A stretch of DNA of 64,000 bases from Maratus speciosus (lineage: Eukaryota; Arthropoda; Arachnida; Araneae; Salticidae). The notes under the pieces were generated by a model. It ran no database searches and had not been told where the DNA came from. It worked only from the letters and a program-made list of their open reading frames with translations. The stretch spans positions 370,218,595-370,282,594 of the forward strand of contig OZ010793.1 in the NCBI GenBank assembly GCA_963932465.1, read 5' to 3'. This document shows, in pieces, positions 1 through 10,657 of the stretch; position 1 is the stretch's first letter, and each line of letters starts with the position of its first letter. The translations under genes and the position numbers were made by a program.

Positions 1-425
1 GCTTGTTCAAGAATACTATTGCTTTCATATCCCTCTTGAATATGTGAAGAAGATTGTTCATCAAGCGGTATGATTTTCCCCCACGATCGTGATAACGTAG
101 ACGCTCTTATCTTTGACCATGCTGCTGATATTCCATATACTGCATTCAATAACGAATATTGCTTCCAAAAATTTGGTAGTGTTTTAACATCATGAATCCA
201 GTTTAACTCTACCCGTCAAACAGCTTCCAGAGCGTACGATTTTACATCTACGCACTTCTCAATACTATCAGCTAAACTGGACAAGATTATAATTCACATC
301 AACATCGATTTTACGTGCGTGATAAGCGTGAAAATGTTTCTCTTTAAATATTTTTGTGAGTCCGGAATGAGCACGGATAATCCGCAAACCGGATAACCCG
401 CGCACGGATAATAGAGAGTATACTG
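1..425 (-). mobile_element. Tigger/pogo-like element remnant, runs off left edge
   Basis: Read on the minus strand, the segment from 425 down to about 361 has the repeated ATTATCCG modules and the CAGTATACTC start seen at Tigger/pogo termini, with a TA dinucleotide outside it at 426-427. Transposase C-terminal coding sequence follows almost directly (see the pseudogene at 2-235), so most of the coding region is deleted. The other terminus lies outside the window. Family assignment comes from terminal sequence plus protein remnant; I could not align it. Confidence 0.7.
2..235 (-). pseudogene. Tigger/jerky-type transposase, C-terminal fragment
   Basis: The minus strand has an open stretch of about 66 codons from about 198 down to 2, reading WIHDVKTLPNFWKQYS, then SAAWSKIRASTLSRSWGKII, then PLDEQ. 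The pattern of an alpha-helical 'AAW..I..STL..SW.K..P' segment is typical of the region after the DDE domain in Tigger/jerky/CENP-B-related transposases. One in-frame stop lies just upstream (minus-strand position about 216), and upstream coding sequence is missing between this fragment and the terminal repeat at 361-425. In this family the full protein would be about 500 residues, so this is an internally deleted copy. Not a functional gene. It may continue past the left edge of the window. Confidence 0.65.
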
Positions 426-519
426 TAATTTTGAAAGAATCATCCTTTTTAACTAAAAACAAAATACAGAGAAAACAACATCACTATTTTGCCCTTTTGC
501 AAAACTGTCTGTGGATTAA

Positions 520-645
520 AGTCAACCCGAAACCCGATTAAAGAAAGAAAAAAAAAAAACACATTCATCAACCGGAAACCCCACAAGTACCCGACCTGCT
601 TCAATCCGAAAACGAAATATTCAAACCCGAACCTGATGCGGAAGA
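520..645. repeat. CCCGAACCCGA-type dispersed repeat, copy 1
   Basis: An AT-rich stretch peppered with short ACCCGA/AACCCG words, interrupted by an A-run at about 548. Similar stretches occur at 3120-3290 and, in the opposite orientation (GGGTCGGG, GGGTTGACCGACCCG), at 61590-62145. The repeated word is clear; the family and borders are not. Confidence 0.45.
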
Positions 646-755
646 AAATTAATCAATATTTTAATAAAAGTACGGAAAAATAGTCTATAATTACATCTCT
701 AATATCAAATTTTTATTTTCTTTTTTTGTACAAACAAACGAGCAAAAAATAGATA

Positions 756-2277
756 CACTATGACGCAAAAGTTTAGACAATGACGTCATTCAGCTTTAAA
801 ATGTAGAATTATGACGTCAGAATTACAAAAACCTGTAAATATATTCAAAAACTGATTTAAAATGCTATGTACAAAAGACAGTCGTTTTATTTGCTATAAT
901 ACTAATTTTTTTCATAAAAATTCAAATGTGCTTGTCGCAAAAGTTTAGACACTATTCTAAATTTCTTTGAATATTCGCTGGCATATGCAAATTTAGAATC
1001 GATGATGTCACAAATTTGGAGTGCTTAAGTTCTGCAAACGATTGCGCTTCATAGTCGACATGCCGAGAGCTAAAGAAATTCAAGTGAATGAGGTTTCAAG
1101 GATTTGGCAGTTGAAAGGTGAAGGGAAGAGCGTTTCTGAAATTTCTGCTATTATTAATAGGTCAAAAAAATTTATCGAGTTTTATCGAGTGGTTCCGAAT
1201 ATAAAGCAAAATGTCGGTCTGGGAGGCCACGTGTGACAAATGTACTAGAGGATCGCCTGATACAAAGACTAGCGAGTACTCAACAAATGAGCGTACGTGG
1301 AGTTCAAAGCTCATCGGGACTCTCTGTATCAAAGGATACGATTCGTAGACGAATTTTGGAAAAAGGAACAATCGTTTATAGCAAAAGGCAGAAGAAACCA
1401 GCTCTGAAACCACATCATAAGTTACAAAGACTTATGTGGGCTCGAAAGCATATGTCATATGGAGAGAAATGGCAGTCAGTCATATTTAGCGATGAAAAAA
1501 AGTGGAATCTGGATGGTCCAGATGGTTGTTTATCGTATTGGCATGACTTGCGGAAGGAACCTCGACGTTTTTTTAGTCGCAGACAAGGAGGGGGCTCGGT
1601 GATGGTTTGGGCAGCCTTTTGCTATTATGGACAAGTATCTCTGACCTTCACCAGTGGTCGTCAAACTTCACAGCATTATACACAGACATTAGAAGAAAAC
1701 CTACTGCCATTTGCTGAGCTTCTAGGGGGTCCTCAGTGGGAATTTCAGCAAGACAATGCTTCAATTCACACTGCAAAACATTCAAAATCTTGGTTTAATT
1801 CCCATAATATAAGAGTTCTCGACTGGCCAGCATGTAGCCCAGATCTTAACCCTATAGAAAATCTTTGGAGCATCATGTGTCGCAAAGTTTATAGCAACGC
1901 TAGACAATACTCTTCTGAAAAGGAACTTAAGACATCTATTGAGAATGCATGGTACGATATCGATCCACAAACTATGCAAGATTTAGTTTCTTCCATGCAA
2001 TCTCGTGTATATGACGTAATACATAAGCATGGATGCGCAATCAGGTTTTAAAAATTGTTTATTTCGATTTTATTTAATTTGTGTCTAAACTTTTGAGACA
2101 GCAGTTTATTTTTGTTACCATTTAATTTATTGCAATATGCACAATTCCACTTTTCTTTGTTATAAATATTGTTTATATGTACAGCACATTAATTTCAAGC
2201 AGTGATTTGAAAATTGAATAAATATTTTTCAAAGTATGTAAGAATTTCTTCATTGTCTAAACTTTTGCGTCATAGTG
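756..2277 (+). mobile_element. Tc1/Tc3-like DNA transposon, nearly complete
   Basis: A 1,522-bp element with perfect 27-bp terminal inverted repeats at 756-782 and 2251-2277, flanked by TA target duplications (754-755, 2278-2279). Each end has a second inner copy of the terminal motif: CGCAAAAGTTTAGACAC at 936-952 and its inverse within 2081-2100. This gives an IR/DR arrangement of two transposase binding sites per end, as in many Tc1 and Tc3 elements. Perfect ends and a single coding lesion suggest recent insertion. It sits between the GGGTCGGG-type repeat at about 520-645 and the hAT-like element at 2329. Confidence 0.95.
1060..2051 (+). pseudogene. Tc1/Tc3-like transposase, one frameshift
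   Basis: Cut-and-paste transposase of the DD34E Tc1/mariner superfamily, acting on the terminal repeats of its own element. Start chosen at 1060 (MPRAKEIQVNEVSRIWQLKG). The N-terminal helix-turn-helix runs to an A-run at about 1165, where the frame is lost. The next frame resumes at about 1182 with a GRPR-type linker near 1220 and is open to 2051. In the second frame (residues counted from 1233) the first Asp is in FSDEKKWNLDGPDG (about 85), the second in EFQQDNASIHTAKH (about 172), and the Glu in CSPDLNPIENLW (about 207). There are 34 residues between the second Asp and the Glu. The total is about 330 codons, normal for the family. The only defect I see is the frameshift in or next to the seven-A run, so a sequencing error is possible. 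If so, this would be an intact gene. Confidence 0.93.
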
Positions 2278-2328
2278 TACACACATTATATATATAAGTA
2301 TATATATATATATTTATATATATATATA

Positions 2329-2978
2329 CAGGAGCGCCAACTTTTCAAAAATATTGGGTAAGCTTAAAATTTTTTTAATAACACATATATTTTTTTCCCC
2401 TTTAGTGTGTATGTGTGTGGAGAGAGAAAAGAGGGGGCGAATGACTAAAGATAATTCGAAATTAAATTGTTTTTCTAAGCAAATTTTTAAATTATTACAA
2501 ATATAATTTTATAAATAATTTTATTAAATAATATTCTTACAAGTTCCACCTTATTCTTATAAGTTCCTTCTTCTTCTAGAACATTAATATTTATGGTAAA
2601 TAACATTTGAATTGCTATCTATTGAAAGTGCAAAAAACTAAATGTCAAGAAAAGCATACATTTTAGTCACCTAAGTGCTTTATCAATTCAAGACATGGAA
2701 ACATATGGCAAAATATGCAGGAAATTCGTTTTCGTAGAAATTTAACTATACATCTACAGAAAGGGTTTTCAGTCAGTGCTCCTGTAAGTCTAATTTATGT
2801 CCTTAGTATTTTTTAAACAAAACTATTTTGAGACCGTTAATAAAACCAAATTTCATTTCAGCGATTAAATAATTAAAAAAATAAATTATGAATTAAATCA
2901 ATTGAAATTGGGTTGACGGAGAGATCAAATTATTGGGTGGGCTCGCGCCCCATGGGCCCATATAAGTTGACGCCACTG
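2329..2978. mobile_element. hAT-like non-autonomous element
   Basis: The ends CAGGAGCGCCAACTT (2329 on) and, read inward on the minus strand from 2978, CAGTGGCGTCAACTT form imperfect terminal inverted repeats of a style seen in hAT elements. Both flanks are (TA)n, so the expected 8-bp duplication (TATATATA) fits but carries little weight. No transposase coding is visible. A GC-rich palindromic patch lies just inside the right end (2937-2962). Confidence 0.6.
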
Positions 2979-3818
2979 TATATATATATATATATATATA
3001 TAACCATTAATTAAACATTACCGATCACCATCAATAATTGTGATAGTATGAATGAATTTACAGCATATATATATATACATATATTTTCAATTGAAAAATA
3101 TTCAGGACTTTCCTTAAAAAAGCGGGTCAACGAGAACCCGATCCGAAAGAATCACAACTCAACCCAAACCCGAAACATTTAAAGTCAATCCGATTCGAAC
3201 TCAAACTGCAATGAAAAAAAAACAAAAAGCATCATCCCAATCCGATCCGTTCGGCTACAATCCGATTGCCTTGGTGAATGCAGGACTTTTATTTCCGTAT
3301 AATATAAAGAGACATATAATAAATAAATGAAGATTAAATCGCTATCATCCTGCGTTAGAAGATATCATCCCGATATAATTTTAGATTTTATTTATTTATT
3401 TATTTTTAAGGTTCAAGCCTTTTAAAATTATTTTTTAGTCTCCCATAAGGAAAAGTTTTGCATTTAAAATCACTTTGGAGTTTTAATTTAAAATCACTCT
3501 CTTCACTGACATATTGTTTTATGATTGCTTCAATGTTAAAAATTAAAAGTGTAAATTCTTCACATAATTTTTCCCTCCTAAGAATTTTTCTACAATTTTT
3601 ATTTCTAGTGGAGTGTGTGTGTGTGTGTGTGTGTGTGGGGTGGGGGGGGGGGGGGGGTTGGAGCTTTTCTTATTGCATCATTGCTTCTTTTACATTAAAA
3701 GCAGTTCCTTTGGTTATAAAAAGTTTACTTCACAAATCTTAAAATTAAAATAAAAGCATGTATATTTTTAATGCACAATGAACATTGAAACATTTTACCA
3801 ACTCCATACTCCTCTAAT

Positions 3819-3864
<46 letters not shown>

Positions 3865-4388
3865 TTACAAGGTATTTCAAATTTTATTTCAAAATGTATT
3901 AACTGCATCCTTTGGTATCATTTACTGTGATTTCTTAACTGTTTTATTCACCTTAATCTTTTTGATATACTGGAAGACATGTGCACATGGATTTTTGTAA
4001 AATACTGAAATATTAATAGGTATGGTGTTTATTATTTCTATTTTATATCCTATAAATATTTAAATACGTTTTATTGATTCTTCCATTTCATATTATTTGT
4101 TTCTATTCTGCTTTCATTTTTAATCAATTCACTTGATTTTAGTGGTTGTTCGGGCACAGGGGAAAATTAATTTTAGCTTTAGCTTATTTTTCCCACAGAA
4201 AACAACCATTTTGCTTATATCATTGAATTCTGTGCCCTCGATAACGTAATTCAATGTATAAGCTTTTCAATTTTTGTCGGTGTCCACTTTTTTCTTTTTT
4301 CTTCCATAATAATTCCTATAATATTTTTTTAATACTTACAGCTTTAATTCATAATAATTGAAGGTGGCAGGTTATGTTTAATTAATGG

Positions 4389-4428
<40 letters not shown>

Positions 4429-5100
4429 ATGTTATTATACTGATGTCGAAATAATAATAATAAATAATAATATAATTTTTAAAGGATGATATTAAACAAA
4501 GCTACTTCTTTTCGTGAAATGATACATTTTGTATATTTAAAAATATCGCTTAAATACAATATTTATTTTTTGTTTACATTTGTTTAATAATGTGAAGTGA
4601 ATCAACCAACTCATATGACTGTACTTTATTTTTTAAAATGTTCAACACTAACATGCTTTCAAGCAATAGATTTCGTAAAATTTTTATATAATGTGGGTTA
4701 TGATCACATCCATTGAAAAAAATTTCTTAGTATTTGTATTCGGCATTTTGTTAAAATATAAACATTATTTCATTAAAAAAAAAATAATAATAATAATAAA
4801 CAGAAAGGAAAACTGTATAGGCACAATTTGTTAATCAGGACAGAAATAAGGCATTTTTTATATTATAATATTAAAACAACTACAGGGATCCAACCCGGGC
4901 TTCCTGTGGGTTACAGAACCTAGATAAAAACCATTTTTTTGGCGTTGAAAACTGTCAAGCATGTTTTACATTTAACATATTTCTTTAGATTGCCCACTAA
5001 CATCAGAAAAAAGGATTTTCATATGAAATATTCTAATTTTGTATTAAAAAATGTTTTGAAATTTATTAAAAACGATACTTTCGTATTTGCTGCATGCCAA
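2979..5100. other. Non-coding AT-rich stretch with microsatellites
   Basis: Holds a second CCCGAACCCGA-type repeat (3120-3290), a (GT)n tract running into a long G-run (about 3613-3659), and (TA)n tracts at about 3822-3859 and 4391-4424. No gene is supported; short open frames here come from low-complexity sequence. Confidence 0.7.
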
Positions 5101-5107
5101 GAGTTAA

Positions 5108-6541
5108 GGGGTACATTAGGCAAAAAAAAAAAAAAAAAAAAAAGCATAAGTAAATAAATAAATAGAAATGCTTAATTCATCTTTAAAAGTTAAACTTACA
5201 CTATGTGCAAAATTACTTAAAAGATGACACAGTATTTAAAAAATGTTAAATTATTTTAATACCTTAGAACTTTCAACTATAAAAAACAGAACTCTGAAGA
5301 AGACTATGTTTTTTATAGTTGAAAGTTGTAAGGTATTAAAATAATTTAACATTTTTTAAATTATTTTAATACCTTAGAACTTTCAACTATAAAAAACAGA
5401 ACTCTGAAGAAGACTATGTTTTTTATAGTTGAAAGTTGTAAGGTATTAAAATAATTTAACATTTTTTAAATTATTTTAATACCTTAGAACTTTCAACTAT
5501 AAAAAACAGAACTCTGAAGAAGACTATGTTTTTTATAGTTGAAAGTTGTAAGGTATTAAAATAATTTAACATTTTTTAAATTATTTTAATACCTTAGAAC
5601 TTTCAACTATAAAAAACAGAACTCTGAAGAAGACTATGTTTTTTATAGTTGAAAGTTGTAAGGTATTAAAATAATTTAACATTTTTTAAATTATTTTAAT
5701 ACCTTAGAACTTTCAACTATAAAAAACAGAACTCTGAAGAAGACTATGTTTTTTATAGTTGAAAGTTGTAAGGTATTAAAATAATTTAACATTTTTTAAA
5801 TTCCGTGTCATCTTTTAAGTAATTTTGCACATAGTGTAAGTTTAACTTTAAAAAAAAGCACGTTTTTATGATTTTTTTGTAAAAAAACTGTATGATGGAT
5901 CTTTTTGAAATTTTAACAGTTTATTGTACATATCTTAAGGCATACACAAGAATTTTTTCATTAGATTTTGTTGGTTCTACTCTAAGTTATAAACAAGTAT
6001 GTTCAACCACATTTTTTGACTCGGTGGGCAAGATAAAAAAAAAAAAAAAAAATACTCAATGGATCATCTTGAATTTTTTTTTTAATTAAAGCTTTATTTA
6101 ATTGTTTTAGATATGAATTAAAGATTTTACTAAAATTATTTAAAAAAAAAGAAGTTATTAAAAAATAAGAACGAATTTTTTTAACAATTTTTTTTTTTAA
6201 TCAGCCATTACATAACTTTTTTTAAATAAATTTTTGGGTTCCTTTAATTTAACTAGAAGCTATACTCACGAAGTTTACGAAAAAAAATTTATGTTTGAGT
6301 TTCAGATAACTCTACAAGGCGCTATCATGCCCGCCGTCCAAACGAAATTTCCCACAGCAGTTGAACATATTTGTTTATAACTTACAGTAGAAGCAAGAAA
6401 ATCTAATAGAAAAATTCTTGTGTATACCTTAAGATATGTACAATAAACTGTTAAAATTTCAAAAAGATCCAGCTTACAGTTTTCTTACAAAAAAGTCATA
6501 AAAAAGTGCTTTTTTTTTCTCTCCTAATGTAGAAGGTCCCC
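5108..6541. mobile_element. Fold-back transposon with TTAA flanks (Kolobok-like ends)
   Basis: The ends read GGGG...ACATTAGG inward on both strands and are directly flanked by TTAA (5104-5107, 6542-6545). TTAA duplications with ends starting in purines fit the Kolobok superfamily better than piggyBac, whose ends start CCC. The interior is built of inverted repeats: 5860-6020 pairs with 6345-6515 and 5185-5250 with 5801-5850. The centre is the 110-bp array at 5251-5800. No transposase is visible, so it is non-autonomous. The TTAA flanks and inverted arms are seen directly; the superfamily is inference. Confidence 0.72.
5251..5800. repeat. Five tandem 110-bp palindromic units
   Basis: Unit starts at 5251, 5361, 5471, 5581 and 5691, exactly 110 bp apart and apparently identical by eye. 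Within each unit ATTTTAATACCTTAGAACTTT near the start is inverted as AAAGTTGTAAGGTATTAAAAT near the end, with CAACTATAAAAAACA and TGTTTTTTATAGTTG closer to the centre. Every unit can therefore form a long hairpin with a short loop. The array is the amplified centre of the surrounding fold-back element. Confidence 0.97.
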
Positions 6542-6545
6542 TTAA

Positions 6546-7040
6546 TAAGCGAAGAAATCGCCAAAAAATTTCGCGACTTACCGCAGACTTTTGGATTTTG
6601 AGAATTTCAGTGGTTTAAGCGCATAGTTCAATTACATGACTGTTAAATTTGTGTTTTAAATATGTGATTTTATTATTTTATTTATTTATCAATGAAATGT
6701 CAATTTTATAATGGAATATTAGCAGGAAACAAATGCCGAACTATTTATATTGTTTCAAGTGCAAATGGGTTAATCTTTTGAAATCGGGTTCCATGCACAC
6801 TCGATAGAGTTAGATTTTTTAAAATTCATGCTTGAAAATTTGTTTTTAAAACCATAAAAAATCAGTAAATTGAGATAAAGTTTTCAAACATATTGCATTT
6901 GAAAGAACTTTTAATTTTCTTATTATACGGTGTAAAAATTAAAATTGTACGATGTTTAGATGTTAAAAAAAAAGTGCAGTAAAAGCGAAATTTATTCGTT
7001 TGGTGTTGCCATCAATATGACGTCAGCGTTACGACGGGCA
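6546..7040. repeat. Dispersed repeat, inverted copy of 42545-43010
   Basis: Scattered matching blocks relate this stretch to the reverse complement of 42545-43010. They include a segment with TGCATTTGAAAGAAC and GGTGTAAAAATT here versus AATTTTTAAACCGTC and GCAATTTGTTTG there, and a segment with GCAGGAAACAAATG versus CATTTGTTTCCAGC. A further relative is at about 57480-57610. Diverged and without clear ends. Confidence 0.5.
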
Positions 7041-8316
7041 TGTATTTGCTATATTATATAGTTTTAAGTGTCAAGGAAAATTAAAATATCGTACGTAAAA
7101 TCGACACTTTTTAAAACATCTTTCTTTACAAAATTGCTTTATCGTCAATGTAATATACAAAAAAAAAAAAAAAAGATAAATTCAAGTAGTTTTCTTTCTT
7201 TTTTTTTTTTTTCCATATCTTGTAAATCTTTTTAAGTTCTTTACTAAGTGTATTTCATTAATGCATTCTTAACAATATAATTTCTAAATTCTTTGTCACT
7301 TTCTATGACTACATTTCATTGTTTCATCTTAATGAATGTGAACTTTAAACTTCTTTTCATGTTTTCTTTTTTTTTTTTCGTTTATTACTTTCTAATTACT
7401 TTATTTTAAATAAATCGGTATTTTGAAAATAATAACTTTTATTCTTTCCCCCTCGAATACGAAACTTCTTCTGATGTTCTCACATGCATTGCCTGATAAT
7501 TAATTGTTCACAAGTTCATACATGCTTCTTTATTTTTTATGTAATAAAAAAAAGAAGAAACCACAAAATTTATAAAGAAAAAGCGAAATGAGAAATGAAA
7601 ACCAGCATACGATGCTGTACTTTGCCTTTAAGACCGTTATCATTTTTTGGTATCACTTGCACGCAAACAACTTGAAACCATCCAAAACAGTACTTCGTTT
7701 ATCACGATTTTCATCGTATTTAGCAATTTGTTTTGATCTGCGCGTAACATTTCAACGTCTAAATCACGAAATTCAGCCGGGTCCTTCCGCGCTGCTTTCC
7801 CGTATTATCTGTAGCGGAAGGTGATCGCTGCTGTAGCGGCGAAGAAGCAGCGGTGAAATGCTGGCCGGTGGGGAGTTGCCGGAATTGCATTTTTTTATTA
7901 TTATTATTCGGATGAAGAAACTGGAAAGGGGGAGAGGGGGAGGAAGGTGATAAATCGTTGTTGAACGAGCTAAGATTTTTCTCATTTTTCTTTTTATAGT
8001 TCGGGCTTGTATGATGTATATATATTTTATTTATGTTAGCTTATATAAATATCATTCCAGTTTATTTTTCACAGAAAATTGACTGTGGTTGAGGAAGAGA
8101 TCAGAGAATTTACAAGGGGTGATGTTGAGGGGCTGATATGAGGTACAGAAGAGTTTCAGGTTGTTAACACTAAGGGCATTGAACATTTAGTTGTATGATA
8201 TAACAAAAGAATAAACTCAGTAATTATTTTTACGTATAAATAAACCAGATTAATTTACCTTTTGGTTACGGGATAGGGTTGTTGACTATTTTTACATTCA
8301 ACCATACCACAATTTA

Positions 8317-8345
<29 letters not shown>
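7041..8345. other. AT-rich stretch with a local GC-rich patch
   Basis: Mostly low-complexity AT-rich DNA with no gene supported. The exception is about 7736-7895, clearly GC-rich and CpG-containing, with purine-rich sequence after it (7921-7950). It could be an exon, promoter or old repeat; no protein reading is convincing on either strand. A poly-A run at about 8320-8347 abuts the next repeat. Confidence 0.5.
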
Positions 8346-8348
<3 letters not shown>

Positions 8349-8955
8349 AATTTAACAAATTACAACGACCATTTGGAAAATGATTTTTTCAAAGACTAAA
8401 ATTTAAGACATAAAAAATAGCACGGAGTTGATCATATATTACTTACGCCATGAATTAAACATTAATAGTGTTATTACACGTAAAAATTGCAAGCGAGAGA
8501 AATCGCCTGCGACTCGTACGTATTATCCACCTGAAATTTACGCATTATCCAAGCATTTCATTGGCTGTTCGGGAAAAGGCTTTTCCATCGTCAGATTTCC
8601 AAGAAATCTGACGGCCAATTTTAAATGAAATTTCATTCTTAAACTTCTAAACATCCCACACTATTACTTTTTATATCGTCGTATGAGAAAAAAAATGTAC
8701 TTTTAAATGCAATTTGTTTGAAAGCTGTATCTCAATTTGTTTCTAAGTTATTAATTTTTTTTGTAGTTTTTATTACTTTTTTGTCACAGCGGCAACACTC
8801 TGTTGTCCATCTCTGTTGAAAGTAAAGGGAAATACAGATGACTGTATAGACCAATCAGAAAACGAATAAAATGATGATTAAACGTATAAAAACCTTCAGA
8901 TATGCTTTTGATTTCCTACCCTGACGAGGACAATAACCATTTTTCAAAATGGTTA
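8346..8955. repeat. ~610-bp dispersed repeat, copy A
   Basis: Nearly collinear with 47236-47857 in the same orientation, with small indels. Both copies are bordered on both sides by A-rich tracts. An internal perfect hairpin, CGTCAGATTT-CCAAG-AAATCTGACG, lies at about 8591-8615. Its distal half shares words with the repeats at 6546-7040 and 42545-43010. No coding potential. A purine-only tract (8951-9017) follows. Confidence 0.8.
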
Positions 8956-10185
8956 AAAAAAAAAGAAAAGAAAAGAAAAAGAAAAAAGAAAAAAAGAAAA
9001 AAAAAAGAAAAAAAAACTCTCAGTGGTAGATTTTTCTTAAAAATACCGATTATTTTTCAAAATGTGGCACGAATAAAATAATAATAATAGAAAATCGCTG
9101 TGTTGTAACCGACCCCATAATTAAAGTGTTAATCAGCATTAGAGAAAAAATCATTATACGGATTGTATCCTCCCTATTTAAAATTTTGTGATACAATCAA
9201 AATAACTTGGTAATGTTTATTACATAAAAAATAAAATGTTTAATTTAAAGAATGCCCAAAAGGTTTTTTTTTTCTTTGTTTAATTAATTTATTTTTATTT
9301 TCTTTTATTTTTATTTATTTTTAGTTATACCAATCGTATTATTTCTCCCTATTTACATTTTGGGATGATAACGAACAATCAAAATATTTTGATAACATTT
9401 TCTTACGTAAAAATAATCACTAAATTAATAATAATAATGATGAAAACATTAATATTAAACATTTGTTACATATATGCACGATTTGTGACGCGATGAAATG
9501 TTGGTCGTTATTAAGTCGCTGGAATATCATTTTAATATTATTATTATTGAGAAAAGGAGGGAAACTAAAGGTGATATATAGATGATGAAGGAGTTACTTT
9601 TTTTGATTTTTACAGGATGAAAATATCTTTTGACGAAAGTATCTTATAATTATAATTAACATATGAGTAAATTACAATTTATTTTTATTTCTTTTTACAG
9701 AAAATTGACTCTGAAATATATATATATATAGATATATATATATGTAATATATATACAATTTTACAAAAATGAGAGTGAGGAACCCAGGTAAGGTGCGCAC
9801 AAAAAAATAAATTGTGAACACTGAGAATATTTGTGTCTATAATATAATATACTGTTTACTAATAATCTTAGAAAAAAATTTCTTTCATGAAAATAAAGTG
9901 ATAATATTCTGTAAATTTAGTTTCGTAATCTTAACTCTTTAACACCTGAAGATTTTTCTTAGAAATTATAAGTCTTGGTGGTTAACCCTAATTAATAGGA
10001 TCATATTCGATTGAAAAAAATATCTAAAAAAAATTCCGATGCCAGGTTACGTCAAGAGAGAATCCACACTATTGTGTAGGCACAGGCTCGGCTTTAAGTC
10101 GCAGAAAAAGAGGAAATCTTTTTTTTTTTTTCTTTTTCCTTACGATTACCTACAAAATTGAGTAGGTCAGGTCTTAAACGGTTAT
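8956..10185. other. Non-coding AT-rich stretch
   Basis: Begins with an A/G-only tract to about 9017. A weak two-copy duplication is visible (about 9150-9250 versus 9325-9425, sharing CTCCCTATTTA and AATCAAAATA). A (TA)n patch is at about 9716-9745. Nothing gene-like. Confidence 0.55.
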
Positions 10186-10657
10186 GGAGCAATGAAAATT
10201 CGAATCACAAATTGTTATCATTATGCAAAAATAATGTCTCGAAATTTATTGTTAAAAGAGTAAGTGCAATAACATTTTAATTCAAGATCTGCAATTTATT
10301 TCTATTTTGATTTTATGATGGATTTTATTGGTCGACTGTAATGGATTTGTGTGTTTTGATCATCTCAATTTAACATAAAAAACATAAAAATGTATCTCTA
10401 TATTTCAAGATAGAATAGAAAGAGTAATGTACTTAATTGTGTAATATTAACGAACAGTGAAAATCTGTATTATTGAATTGTTATTATTATGTAAAAATAT
10501 TAACTCAAACTTTACTTTTAAAATAAAAAGCAATAAAATTATTATGATTAATGATATGTACTTTGTTTCTATTTTATATTTCACGGTGCATCTTATTGGT
10601 CAACTGTGATGGATTTGTGTGCTTTCATCATCTCCTCTTAATAATAACCCCTCAAAC
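10186..10657. repeat. ~265-bp tandem array, left part
   Basis: Two copies of a unit that contains TTATTGGTC[GA]ACTGT and ATGGATTTGTGTG, at about 10328 and 10591 (spacing about 263). The array resumes at 15750 after two inserted elements. Removing both insertions places the next anchor about 273 bp after the last one here, in phase with the array. Confidence 0.85.

Noticed and set aside
5082..5157. Possible CRISPR-like regular repeats in the 5-6 kb region
   Set aside because: The 110-bp units are contiguous palindromes without spacers, in a eukaryotic transposon; not CRISPR.
7588..7985. Overlapping 70-78 codon frames on both strands
   Set aside because: They overlap a GC-rich patch but give no domain or splice context; kept only as an island.
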